Assembly: GCA_002102555.1 (NCBI GenBank)
Contig: MCFL01000082.1
Span: forward strand, 1-64,000
Source of the DNA: Catenaria anguillulae PL171
Taxonomy: Eukaryota > Blastocladiomycota > Blastocladiomycetes > Blastocladiales > Catenariaceae
Reading direction: 5' to 3'
Length of the DNA stretch: 64,000 nucleotides
This document shows positions 22,952 through 34,997 of the stretch, one piece after another (the first letter of the stretch is position 1; the number at the start of each line of letters is the position of its first letter). The translations under genes were made by a program, and so were the position numbers. The notes below the pieces were generated by a model that was given only the letters and a program-made list of their open reading frames with translations, made no database searches and was not told the DNA's origin.

Positions 22952-23414
22952 GGTGAATGCATCAAGTGTGGCAGTGCATGGGTCAGATTAGGCTGAGTTG
23001 CTTCCGAGTCGAGGGGTGCCGAATTTTCATTGCATGCATGATCGTCGCCAGTCCATGCCGCTTCTCGTCGTTCTTCCCACGCCGCGAGGCGGCGAGCTGG
23101 GCAGCAATCGTTGCTCACATGTGGTGTGATATAGCCGCACTCTGCGCCAATGCGAGGCAAGGGATTCGCAGGCATGGGAGTTAATTGGGCTTTCCGAGGT
23201 TGAGGCGACTGGCGACGCCAGGCGTTATTTCTTGGGTGAGCCCACTCTCATGGACCCACAGGAATCTGCCAGCTGACTATGCGCCGAAACAGACGCAAAA
23301 GTGGGTATAAAAGAACACAGGACCATGCATTGAATATTGGGGTCGCGACAATGTCAACACACACAAACAAACAAGGCAAAAGCCGAATGTATTGAATCAA
23401 CGAATGATGAAGAT

Positions 23415-24406
23415 TTATTCCTCCTGTGACAAATGACAATGTGACAAGGATCGAGTCAGCTTCGACGCGAAAACGGGGCTTTGCTTGCCGATAACCAAGC
23501 AGCAGAATACGTACAGGGATCTCAATCTCACCAGCGTCAATCTTCTCCTGGACCTCCTTGGGCGACATGCCGTCGACGGTGCAACCCACAGAGAAGGCGG
23601 TGCCGAGGATCTCCTTGACAGTGCCAGTCAAGGTGCGAGCCATGGACTTGGGGCGCATTTGGCGGGCAACATCAATGATGGCGTCCAAGGTGAGGTTGCC
23701 AGAGTGCTTGATGTTCTTCTCCTTCTTGCGGTCCCTGGGGGCTCCTTGAGGGCGCCGATAACGAGCGACGAGGCGGTGGGGACAACCGAGATGGCGGCTT
23801 GACGGTTCTGCACGGTAAGCTGCACAGTCACACGGAGACCCTTGTAGGCCTGGGTGGCCTTGGCAATGTCATCACCAACCTTCTTGGGCGACAGACCGAG
23901 GGGACCGATCTTGGGGGCAAGGGCGGAACCACCAGCAACTTCACCACCCGTCACACGGAGGGTGACTATTGGACAGAGGAGAAAGAAGGGTCGAGGGAGA
24001 GTACAGAGCGGTTAGACGTGAAATTGTGGCCGGCTGGCTGCGTGTGATGAGTTCGTGACAGAGCAGGAAGTGCAAAGGCTGGTTGGTGAATCCAAGAATG
24101 CTCATATGCTGGTCGAGATGCAAATGTTCGTGGTGTGCAAGAGTATGGTCGTCGCTGTGTGGGTTTGAATGCGCGAAAACAAAAAGTGACGGTGTCGGCG
24201 TTGGTTGTCAGACATCGTGCGATTGCTGCATGGCAGGAGGTGTGTGGCATTGCTCCATAGTTTCCGGGCGGCGGCGGCGTAATGAGCATTCTTGGATTCA
24301 GGTGTCGGCACTTCCCCATCCATCACTGGCAGTCCATTCATGGTGTTTGCATGGGTTTGCGATACATACTGATCTTGGTCTCGTTGGGGTCGAACTTGGG
24401 GGGCAT
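23415..24406 (-). CDS. RPL12: Large-subunit ribosomal protein uL11 (L12), one-base deletion
   Basis: Cytosolic 60S protein at the base of the P stalk, in the GTPase-associated centre. Exon 1 is 24406..24370 ([12 protein letters not shown]), exon 2 is 23965..23515 and exon 3 is 23423..23415 (EE and stop). The first intron is 404 nt, far longer than others here, as is common in ribosomal protein genes; the second is 91 nt. Exon 2 matches uL11 throughout ([42 protein letters not shown]). At about 23738-23742 the run of five C after ALKE lacks one base. With one base restored the frame continues and the protein is exactly 165 residues, the family length. Since uL11 should be essential, a base-calling error is the likeliest cause. 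Confidence 0.95.
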
Positions 24407-25379
24407 GGCGGCTGTTTTTGCGGTTTTGTCGAGCAAGAGACGACAATAACGGTGGAGAAGGGGGCAGCAACAAGGTGGATGGCAAGTCCCGATGGCTGCG
24501 GCGTTGTGTTGGTAGGATCTGCGCTTGAATCGAAGTGCCGTCGATCCTCACTTGCGCCACAGCGAACGAACTCACACGACACACAAAAAATGAACCAATG
24601 CACGCAACGATTTCTGCATTTGATTCGAAACAACAAGCGCGATACATAAATAATGCGTCGTTTCGTTGTAAAAGTGCTCTGTGGCATGTCAAGGCTCCAT
24701 GCCCTTGGGTGTGCAAGAGCATTTCAAGCTTGCCGTGATTGAGTGTTGAAAGTTGGCAGGCTGTGTTCAACCTTTGGTTCCGACAGTTCTCAATAATCAA
24801 GTCTGCCATGTACGACGACAAGGTCCAAGAAATTGAATGAGTATCAACAAAGTACCAGTCGAGCGTAACTACCGCCCGGTCTCCAGCGTTTCCGTGTCTT
24901 CTGGACTCGACTCTGTCCCATGCCTCAGCTTGGCACTTTAGGCTGACTTTCGTTGTCTCAACTTTCATGACCCGAATCACGAAACGCTCATACTGTCCTG
25001 CGTCACCGTCAGCAAACAGCTTGGATTCAATTTTTTTCTTGCCCGAATGCCGTCACGCATATTCATGTATACATGCGAGGTTGTCACCAATTGATGGGGT
25101 GGCTGTGGGAACGCCGGCGCCGAAGCCGGAAAAAGAGGCGGGATCCGGATGTAAGGGGTGCTGCGAGATTGGGACGTGTTGCAACGATATCGATGCTGCC
25201 GCCGATGGACTGAAATCAGTGTTTCTTACCTATGTACTTAACAACCGAGCAAGTACAAAATCCTCCGGGACCCCCAGCATCCCCCATCCGAGCCAATTCA
25301 AGCTGCCTTCCCTCTCTCGGTCCGCCATTATCTACATCCTGCCACCGAGCTTTGCCCATCTCAGACCATCACCACCATC
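24407..25379. other. Divergent promoter region between uL11 and the M2 peptidase
   Basis: About 970 bases between two divergent starts. It presumably contains both promoters. No additional gene or RNA was recognised. Confidence 0.5.
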
Positions 25380-27576
25380 ATGTCGGGTGACCTCAAGCGC
25401 TCGCTGCACAGCGGAGCCGACGCTTTGGACGTCAAGAAGCCGCTACTTCCCACCTCTGCCGCCCCAGCAGGGCCGCCAGCGTACTCGCCGCCCGCTCATC
25501 TGGCTGATCACGATCGCCCATGCCGCCACAAGCCCGCCATCTCCATCCTTGCGCTGCTGACCGCCATCTTGCTCGTGGGCCTGACCGTCCGCCACCTTTC
25601 GTCGACATGCCCAATGCACGCGCCGCCGCGGGCCGCGTCGCCCGTCACTGCCTTTCTTGCCCGCATCGACCGCCAAGTCACGGCCATGCAAACCACGGGC
25701 CAAGAAGCCGCGTGGGCGTATGAAACCAACATCACCGACTTCAACCTGCAACAATCGACCAAGGCCGCCCTGCAACTCAACGCGCTCATGCTGCAACTCA
25801 AGGCCGAGGCTGACGCACTCGATCTGTCGCGTGCCACGCCCTCCGAGAAGCGCCAACTCGAGTTGCTCGCGCATCGCATTGGTGGGGTGCTCAAGGACCC
25901 AAAGGATCAAGCGCAAATGGCCGAGCTTGTTGGTAACATGCAAGGGCTTTACGGCGCTGCAACGTACAAGGGCAAGCCACTCGAGCCGGCATTGACGGAA
26001 ACCATTTCGACGGCCAGGGATTGGGACGAGCTGGCCGATGTTTACATTGGGTGGAGGAATGTCACTGGGCCGGCCATGCGCGAGTCGTACGAAAAGTATA
26101 TCGGGTTGGCCAACAAGGCGGCCAGGGAGGCCGGGTTCAAGGATATGGCAGATCAGTGGTTGGGCGAGTATGAGATGGATTCCAGCGAGATGCAGGATTT
26201 GGTACGCAGTGTGCCCCAATCTCGTTATGGGAACATTCATGACTGACGCGACGGGCGTCACAATTGTATTGTTCTCTCAGGTGGAAGACCTCTGGGACCA
26301 AGTCTATCCGCTCTACCAGCAACTGCACTGCCACGTCCGCCGCCGCCTTGCGCGCACCTACGGCGCGGACCGATTTGCGTCCGACAACCTCATTCCCGCA
26401 CACCTCCTGGGCAACATGTGGGCGCAACAATGGGGCAATATTGCCGACCTGGTCCTGCCCTACCCAGACATTCCAAGCATCGACGTTGGCCCCGCTCTGC
26501 GCGCCCAAAACTATACCGCCGAACGCATGCACAAGCTTGCCGAGGATTTTTACAAGTCGCTGGGCATGCTATCCCTTCCGCCGACTTTTTGGACAAAGTC
26601 GATGCTGACCAAGCCCGCCGACGGCCGTCCCGTCGTGTGCCACGCGTCGGCTTGGGACGTGGACACGCAGCAAGACGTGCGCATCAAAATGTGCACCGTG
26701 CCTACGGCCGACGATCTCGTGACAGTGCATCACGAGCAAGGTCACTTGTACTATGACTTGGCGTACGCGCACCAGCCGTTGGCGTTCAGGGAGGGCGCGG
26801 CCGATTTCTTCCATGAGGCGATTGGCGATGCAGTTGCCTTGTCGTTGACGCCCAAGCATTTGCAAGACATTGGTTTGATCCCCAAAGATGCCAAGGCGAC
26901 CGACGAGGACGAGGACGAAAAGCGTGCGCTTAACGATCTGATGCGCATTGCACTCGAGAAGCTGGCCTTTTTGCCGTTCGGATACCTTGTCGACAAGTGG
27001 CGCTGGGACGTTGCCCGCGGCACCATTTCCCCGCAAGACTACAACAAGGGCTGGTGGGACCTCGTGCAAGAGATTCAAGGCATGAAGCCGCCTGCGCCAC
27101 GGCCCGACACGGCGGGCTTGTTTGACCCTGGGGCCAAGTTCCACGTGGCGGCCAACGTGCCCTACTTGCGCTACTTCCTGGCGCACTTGCTCGAGTTCCA
27201 GCTGCACAGGTCCATGTGCCGTGCAGCGGGCCACGACGGCGCCTTGCACGCATGCTCCGTGTATGGCAGCAAGGCCGCGGGCGAGCAGTTGGCGGGCATG
27301 TTGCGGATGGGCGCGTCGAGGCCGTGGGTCGAGGCGTTGGCTCAGGGCACGGGCGGCCGCGAGTGGGAGGTGGATGCGTCCGCCCTCATTCAGTACCTGG
27401 AGCCCTTGTTGGAGTGGCTCCAGCAACAAAATGAAGGCGAAGTGTGCGAGTGGGAAATGCCCGAGGGGAGCAAGAAGCGCAAGGCGAGCAACGGCGGGTT
27501 GAAGGAAAAGCGCCGTGGCCAGCACGGAAGACGTCACAGGCGTCACCGCCGCCGTCATCACCGCAAGCATGAGTAA
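25380..27576 (+). CDS. ACE-like peptidase, family M2, membrane-anchored
   Basis: M2 enzymes are zinc dipeptidyl carboxypeptidases related to angiotensin-converting enzyme. Exons 25380..26201 and 26281..27576 (79-nt intron, phase 0) give 705 residues. A single membrane helix near residues 54-72 (ISILALLTAILLVGLTV) makes this a probable type II membrane protein with the catalytic domain outside the cytosol. The zinc site is HEQGH at 425-429, and the third ligand E453 in REGAADFFHEAIGD lies exactly 24 residues after the second histidine, as in ACE. The usual GANEG is changed to GAADF. An acidic insert (TDEDEDEKR) and a His/Arg-rich basic tail after about residue 680 are unusual. The family is best known from animals and bacteria, so a fungal copy is notable. 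Confidence 0.92.
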
Positions 27577-27747
27577 CAAACCGTCAATTGTGGTGAGATG
27601 GGGCGGTGTATTTTGTCTGTCGAGTTTCTTGATTCTTATTGCACACTTGTCTTGACGTATATGCACTTGTCACACTTTGTACGGAGAGCAATGAGAAAGT
27701 GTATGAATGGATTACTGTGTGCACGGAAACTAAAACACAATTGCGTC

Positions 27748-30589
27748 TCACCAATCGGATGGGAATGCATCCAACACTGCTCGAATCCGTGCCCCAATCG
27801 GCCCCGGTGTTGATTCGAGCTCGGAATAGATTTGCTTGAGCTGAAGCAGTTCCATCTTGCATTTTGAGCACTTTTCCATCCTGGAAGGTCGACACGAGTT
27901 AGTGAAAGCGTTTGCAAGAGCGTGTCCACACAAACAAGCAGCACATACCGCTCTTCCCGTGAAAAATCAATACCCGTCAGCGGGTACGCCGCCAGTGTCT
28001 CGGAAATCAAGGGAGCAAAGTGCCTGAGCACATTGTGTACTGCCTCACACGCTGCCTCCAGATAACTGTGCGACACGGAAAACTGTCAGTGTGACCTTGT
28101 GCGTCCCCAATGCATTCCATTGCTGGAAGAAAACATACTCTTCAAACGGCTCAAACATCAACTCGGCACACCATGGCAGCACACCAACACATACATCGAG
28201 CGTCCATCCCTTTGGCGCACGCACGCTCATTGTACGCAACACGTCCACCCACACGTCGTGCCTAGCCATCCTGGTTGCTTGCGCAACGACGCCCTTCAAG
28301 TTGCCTGCGTCCCAGTGAGGCGCAAGCTGATGGATCAACTGGCGGCGCTGCATGAGCATGGCAACGGTCACAGCGTGCTGGTCGGCCATGGTATCAATGG
28401 TTGGTCCCAGTGGCAGTTTTTGGATCGAGCCGCGGGAGAGGGCGGAAATGTCGAGGCCGAGCACCTTGTTGGGTGTACCAGCAAGTGGGAGGAACGCGCC
28501 GGCAGGCGTTGGGAGACGCGGGAGCGAGGACGAGTGGGGAAGGATGGATGAGGCCGGTGGAGATGTTTGCGTGGATACTGTTGGTGCACATGGCAAGGAT
28601 AGTGAGAGATAAACAAATGCAACAAAGCTCACCACATGAAATGACGAACCAGGCTGATTCATGGGCTTTTCTGAAGCAGGCCACGCCGACATTGGTGACG
28701 ACGCGGTATCCACTTTTGCAGGCGGAGGCACGGCCACCACAGGCGTCATTTGCGTGCTGGCCGACTTAAGCTCCACAGCTCCAGGTTTGCGCACAGTCAC
28801 GTCGACCGAAATTGGTTGCGGCACTGGCGGCGAAGTGTCTACGGCAACCTCCCGCTTTTGCACCGGCATCTTGACATTCGCTACCCGCATCTCTTGAACG
28901 CCGACGACCACCTCCTCCACCTCATCCTCGTCGACAATAGGCTGTTGTTGTTCTTGATGCAGCCCACTCGGCACAATGGCTGCGCCTCTGAGCTGCGCCG
29001 CCGTCATTGTATCGTCCAACGCCGACATGCTTCTCGAAGTTGGCCGCGCGAGCTGCGCGGCAGTGAGCGTCACCGACAGCGACGAGCCCGCACGCGACAG
29101 TGGTCCGGTGGGTGTTGCGCCAGATTCGCGTGGTGTCCCTGTTCCGTTTTCACGCGGTGTGTGTGTGCCAGCACCGCGTGGTGTGCCCGGGGCAGGTGTC
29201 AAGTCGGTCGCGAGCGAGGCAGATGACAGCGTAATTGGAGGCCGGTCTGTGTCAGGAATGGTTGGGATCGAGGATCTGCGGGGTTGGGACGCCGAGGACG
29301 AAGACAGGATGGGCGAGGTGATGGGTGGGAGTGGTGGGAGACCGGAAAGTGTGGTTAAAGTGGCTGACATTGACGACGAAATGTGACCAGCAGTCGCGGA
29401 TGCAGTCGACGGCAAGTTCATGTGCATTTGCATGACGTGCACGTAGCTGTCGGAAATGCCCGCTGCTACAATATGCTCGGCATTGCCCACAGAAACCACC
29501 ACCGCGTCAGCCCACGCCGTCGGACTGGCGGGTGCCACGGGCATGGTTGACGCGTGAGCAAAGTGTGGGTCCCAGTTGTACATGGCGACGCTGTCGGCAG
29601 CAAGGCCCAAGAGCTGAGATCCGTCGAGCGTAAACAGCGGGTACACGCTTGCGTCTTCCATGGCGGGACCCTGCGAGATGATGCCATAGGTTTCCATGTC
29701 CCACACGGTGAGCGAACCGTCTGTGGCCAGTGTGGACATGACGAGTTCGCGAGGGTGGAAGCAGATGCGGTAGGCTGGGCTGCCCAAGAACCGGTGCACG
29801 AGGCGGCCCGTTGACATGTCCCAGACATTGGCGCACACGGGCGTACTGCTACCGGTGGATTGGGACGTGTAATTACTCGTAAGCAAGTACCGGCCGTCAG
29901 GAGTGAATCGGACCAGATCGGCGTGTAAGCCTGTTGGATTGGTGATGGTAAGGACAGAGGTTTTGCGTTTGAGGTCCCAGACTTTGACCGAGGGTTCTCC
30001 TGACGTGGCAGAGACGAAAAAATCGTCGAGCGGGTGGAAATGGAGCTTGTCAATGGCGGAACGGTGACCCATGAAGGATCGGATGGCTTTGCCCTGTTCG
30101 AGGTCCCAAAGCTTGAGTGAGCCGTTGGAGCAGCCGGCCACGACGAGGTGCTCGGGCGAGTCGATTGCAATGCCGGTGACAGCATGGGTGTGGCCGGCGA
30201 GTGTCTATAGCATCGTCGCATGGTCAACCAAGACGCACAAACACTTGGCTGCATTCGCCTAGCGGAGCATACCAGGAGCGGATTGGTGTTCCCGACTTCC
30301 CAGAGGTGTACCTTGCGGTCGTCGCCCCCCGTGACCAGGATGTTGCCATGGCGCTGGCCGACACGCAAGCAAGTGACTTGGGACGAGTGGGCCGGGAATT
30401 CGTCTGTTGAATCAAGAAGGCAAGATCGCGACGCGCAGCAGACGGTTAGCCAAGGTGACTCCGGGCAAGAGGCATGGATCATGGATCGTGGTTCAAGATG
30501 AAGTAGACAGCGAGCCGGAACGTTGCACCGAGTGCACTTGTGGTGATGAGTAGTGGGAATGGCGTACATTGCCTTGCCAGAGACTGCAT
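27748..30589 (-). CDS. KATNB1: Katanin p80 regulatory subunit B1
   Basis: Targeting and regulatory subunit of the microtubule-severing katanin complex, acting at centrosomes, basal bodies and axonemes. Six exons (30589..30568, 30403..30273, 30204..28650, 28577..28139, 28065..27949, 27880..27748) give 798 residues with consistent phases. The N-terminal half is a WD40 propeller (GNILVTGGDDRKVHLWEV, NGSLKLWDLEQGKAIRSFMG, GSLTVWDMETYGIIS). A Ser/Thr/Pro-rich linker follows, then the con80 domain that binds the p60 ATPase (LISETLAAYPLTGIDFSREER, then MEKCSKCKMELLQLKQIYSE), which matches animal KATNB1 closely. The first exon is tiny and less certain. The intron at 28578..28649 uses a GTTCGT donor. 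It is convergent with the M2 peptidase (about 170 bp apart) and divergent from the WDR7-like gene (266 bp). Confidence 0.92.
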
Positions 30590-30780
30590 GGTAACTTGTG
30601 TGGAAGGAGAGTGGGACAAGCAACGTGTGTCGATCAAGGTCGATCTCAATGAAGCACGTCTGGAAGCACTTGAGGAAGTCGTTCAGAGGTCTTCCAGAAG
30701 TCTCCGGGAATCGCGTTGATCTTTTTCAGGGGCCACTGGAATATTGGCATGGCGCCAATGGCTTTGAAGTGGAATGTAAT

Positions 30781-30800
30781 GCAATGCAATGCAATGCAAT
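30781..30800. repeat. GCAAT pentanucleotide repeat, four units
   Basis: A short tandem repeat in the divergent promoter between the katanin and WDR7-like genes, about 55 bases upstream of the WDR7-like start codon. Confidence 0.85.
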
Positions 30801-30855
30801 TTTGACCAAGACTCGATGCAATTGCAAAGACACAAGGCCAACGTAGTATGATACA

Positions 30856-33800
30856 ATGACCACCTTCATCTTGCCGCTTGTCTATTGGCACCCGCGCCCA
30901 ACAGAGGACGACGTGACCGCACTCACGGTCCATCCAGACACCTCGCGCGTCATTGCCGGCACCGAATCCGGCCGCATCTGGGCCTTTGCTCTCGACACGA
31001 ACCCACAGCCCACGGGGCCGCCTCTGATTCCCCAGGTCCTATTGGTGGGCCATCGCGCCCCCGTCTCTTGCTTTGCCTTTACGCACCAAGACACAGATGT
31101 CGTTGCCGCTGGCGAGGAGCACGTGCTGGTATCCGCAAGTGAAGATGGGTCCGTATTCTCGCTTTCTCAGAAGATGCGAGTACGTACCGTGGGGCTGACT
31201 CACCCTTGTTTTGATCCAGGGAGGTATGCCTCTGGAATTTGACCGACGGCCAATGCCTGCAAGTCAACTCGGCCGCCTTCCCGGGCGTCCCACGGACCAT
31301 TGCTGTCAGTGCTTGCGGCCAATACCTTTTTGTCGGTGGGCAAGCCGCGCAGCTCATTGTTCTCAACAGCCAAACCCTCGAGCCAATCGCCTCATCTTCC
31401 GATCTCAGTGACTGGATCATTCAAGTCGATCGGCTGTGTGCCGCCGAGTCAAAGACTTTTCTCAGTGTGCTCACTCCCACCACAATCTGCCAGTTTGTCT
31501 TTGACGAGCTGAATTTCGCCTTGACCAAGCTGTTCCATTCCAATGTCGTCAATCCGGAAGATGTGGTTGATCCTACGATCCTGTCCATGACATCGAATGC
31601 AACACAGACGGCATTTATCGGCAAGCGCGAAGTGACTGTTGGTGTTCTCTTTTTCCCATTTCGACTCGATTTTCACACCTTGCCTGACGTTGAACCTGTC
31701 GCTTTTCTCAGCTGTACGATTGGTCCATTGGCAAGATTCAGCGCTCGGCCGCTATTCCAACGCCAAAGGGCGAAGCAGACTGGGCAGGCGGGTTATTTGT
31801 TGATTCCAAACTTCTGCTCTGGTCCCGGGTATGTGCATCCCTTTTTTTTGCCCCCATGGTCCGATTCTCACAGTCACTCAAACCAGATGCTGCATCGGAT
31901 TTATTTAGCTCAATCACCTCTTTACCTACGACTTGGGCGTTTCGCTCACGGCTCCTCAATCGTCACTTGCAATGCAATGTCTGTCCGTCATACCCTTGCT
32001 TGTCACCTTTTCACACTTGATGCTCACTCTTTTGGTGTACAGTTACGTCGCTGCTTCACATTGGAGTTCTCGGCCCTCGTCTCATTGTCTGCTCTGGCGA
32101 GCAATTCCAAATCCACTCGCTCACGGACCAAAACTCCCCGCCCTCGCCGCTCGTCTCGATCCGCGACTTTAGCCAAACTGTCTTGACCCACGTGCCGTCC
32201 CACCCCTCAAAGACGGCCCCACACGCGACGACTTCGATCCAAGATCCTGTCACCTGCCAAGCGCTCCTTCCAGGCTTCCACTCGATTGTGCGCGGCACTG
32301 CCCTTGGTCGGCTTCAAATCTCCCCACTCAGCCGCATGTTTGAAGATCCGGACGTGGATGTGCAAGCGCACAAAGGGTCCATCACGTGCGTACACGTATT
32401 CCAACCACGCGCCACTGGCGGCCTCGGTGGCACGCCGCCGCAATACCCCTTACCCAGCGATTTCACTGCAGGACAGGGCCAGCAACTCGCAAGTCCCTCA
32501 TCCACAACCAACACGACCATCCCACTGACATCCGCATCTCCCACCCCACCGGGCACACTCATAGTCACCGGCAGCGACGACTGCACGGTGCGCATCTTTT
32601 CTGCAACCCACGGCCTGACCCTGCTGCGCACTCTGCGGCACCACGTGTCGCCCATCACACGAATTCTCGCTGCTCCCTCTGGCGCCCCCTATGCCGATGC
32701 GGCCATAGTGACCGTGGCTGCCGACCACTCGCTAGCCATTGTACGGCTCGCCGATGGCGCCGTCCTACACTGGATCCCGAACGCGCCACTGGCCCCCGTG
32801 GAGCTCGCATGGCGCGACGACCTGGTGCTTGTGGCGTACGCGCATCATGCCGGCGTGCATGTGTGGGACACGCGGGCAGGCGTGCTGGATCGCATCGTGC
32901 ACGGGGACACGGCGCGCCTCGTGCTTGCTGGGTGTTACCCGAGGCTGGTGGTGGACGATAAGGCGCACGCAGTCGAAGGCGGCGTGCAGCGCACGGCCTT
33001 GGCCGAAGTGAGCATGAGCGCGTCGCATGTGTTTATGGTCAATGTCAAGCGCGTGGTGGCGGACCAGGAGTTGGGCCTGGCCCATAGCTTGGCGGCCGCA
33101 CTTGTGACCAGCGGCGTGGATCCAGATATGGATGCGCTTGCAGGCGGTGGCGGCGTCGACACATCGCGTGTGACGCTCGGGATTCGTGGCACAAACGGGA
33201 ACCTGGCGCTCATGGCCCCACACCATCGCGAAGGCTTGACCATTTCGCCCACCGTCACGGCCACGCGCTTGTTGGCGCTGTACTTGATTGCGCGCGCGCT
33301 CAAGTTGCAGCAGAACCCGAACTTGGTCGAGGCCGAGTTTCAGGCCGGATATGTGCGGTACCTCGATGGACTGGCAAGCAAGATTGGCAATAAGGGAATG
33401 AGTCATGCGTCGCTGGCGTTCTTGTCACGGTATTGGCACGACTCGCTGCCGACGTTGCAGCAAGGTGCAAGGCTCGTGTTTACGTGGACACTGTCAAAGT
33501 TGAACGCGGAGCAGGTGGGCATGGTGGTCAAGTACTGGGTGACACATTTGCCATCGGTCGCCGGTGTGGGCGGTGGTGGCGCCATGATTTCAAAGACGAT
33601 GGCCAGGGCCACCATCATTTTGGCCGTGATTGGATGCGAGTTGCCCGATCAAATCCCGCTGCATGTGGCCAAAGAAATCTCCTTGTCATTGACCATGCTC
33701 ATGTCCGAGTCGGCGGGCGATGAATCCGGTGCGGCAGCAGCGGGTCCAAGTGCAGGCATCGGAACTGGTGCGGCCGCAGGCGTTTATCGGCTCAGTGCCA

Positions 33801-34897
33801 TTGAACTTCTCGGGCGTGGCTTTCCGACCTGGGAACCGCACATTTCGGGTGCCGCCGTGGTTCGTGCGCTCATTGTTCTCGGAACCCAGGCGGCAGCAGC
33901 GGCTGCCGCGGCCGCCGCCACTGTGACGAGCACGGGCAAGGCCGCACAGGCGCAGGCCACGGCCATGGGCCAGCCGATCCCACACCCTGGTCCGCAACCC
34001 ACCATTGCGCCGCCGCAACCGTCGGGCCCAAGCCAAGCCATTGCAGCCATGGCACGTCAATCGCTGCTGGCCATTGCGGGCTATCACCTGGCCATGGTGA
34101 TAAAAACCATCATCACCGATCTCGAGCACGGGCACACATCATCCTCATCCACGTCCAACACTTCGCACGCACACGTGCCAACGTCGTCGTCGACGGCAGC
34201 CGCAGCCGGTGTCCACGCGTCCATCATTGACAAGGCCATGCTCCTCCGCTTCACCACCTACCTGGTCAACAAACTCGCCACGCCGCTGGCGCTTTCGGGG
34301 TCTGGCGTGCGTCTTGCCGAAGCCGTGGTGCAAGTGCTCGATCCGGCGCATGCGCACAACCAGCGTGACGCCCTGCTTCAGCCCGCAACGGGCACGCTGT
34401 TTGAAATGGTGCGGCGGTTTCCGACGGTCGCGTTCCATGCACAAGCACAAAGGATTGCCACGGGGCATCGCGACGGCCGCGTCGTTGTATGGGATTTGAA
34501 GACGGCCACAAGGGCACATGTGATTGACGCGCACTTGGCAGCCGCCGCTGCATCTGCCTCCTCAGGCGCCGGCGCCGGCGTGACTGCGGTCGCCTTCACG
34601 CCCGATGGCAAATCCGTCATAAGTTATGCGGCGGCCGAGGGCGCAATCAAAGTGTGGTCGCCGCCCTCCGGATTTGCCTTCCTCATGGGCGCCGTGTCGG
34701 GGGGAAATGTATTGAAGGCTGTCAAGGTGATTGCGCATGCGTCGGGAGGGCTTGTTCCTCCGCCTGGCCCGCTCGGCGCGCAAGCGTCGCCGGCCGGACA
34801 GGGGGCAGTTCCCGGGTGGATGGTGCAGTTGAGTGTGGTGGATGGAGCAATTGAGGTGGTGGATGCTGGTGGCGTCAAGCGGTATAGCTTGACGTAA
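30856..34897 (+). CDS. WDR7: WDR7 / rabconnectin-3 beta-like WD40 protein
   Basis: In animals and Dictyostelium this protein works with rabconnectin-3 alpha (the Rav1 homologue) to assemble and regulate the V-ATPase. Five exons (30856..31148, 31220..31637, 31712..31828, 31874..31982, 32043..34897) give 1263 residues with consistent phases. The first joint restores SASEDGEVCLWNLTDG. WD-type units are visible at both ends: FILPLVYWHPRPTEDDVTAL at the start, then IVTGSDDCTVRIFSATHGLT and GHRDGRVVVWDLKTATRAH. The arrangement matches WDR7: an N-terminal propeller with a long excursion before AHKGSITCVHVF, a helical middle and C-terminal WD repeats. Two introns have GTCCGT donors, and the 45-nt third intron is short. 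Yeast RAVE lacks a WDR7 subunit, so this is an ancestral trait retained here. The large last exon is Gly/Ala-rich. Confidence 0.85.
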
Positions 34898-34997
34898 ATG
34901 GTTGTTTTGCGTTTAAGAAACGGAATGCACACACATGACTCGCTTCTTGTATTGATCCTCGAGGAAATAGGGGTCAAGGGCTGCAATTGGACAGCCT

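Noticed and set aside
31829..31900. A frameshift in the WDR7-like gene at the third intron
   Set aside because: Using the nearer TCTCACAG acceptor gives a 45-nt intron and restores the frame without any indel.
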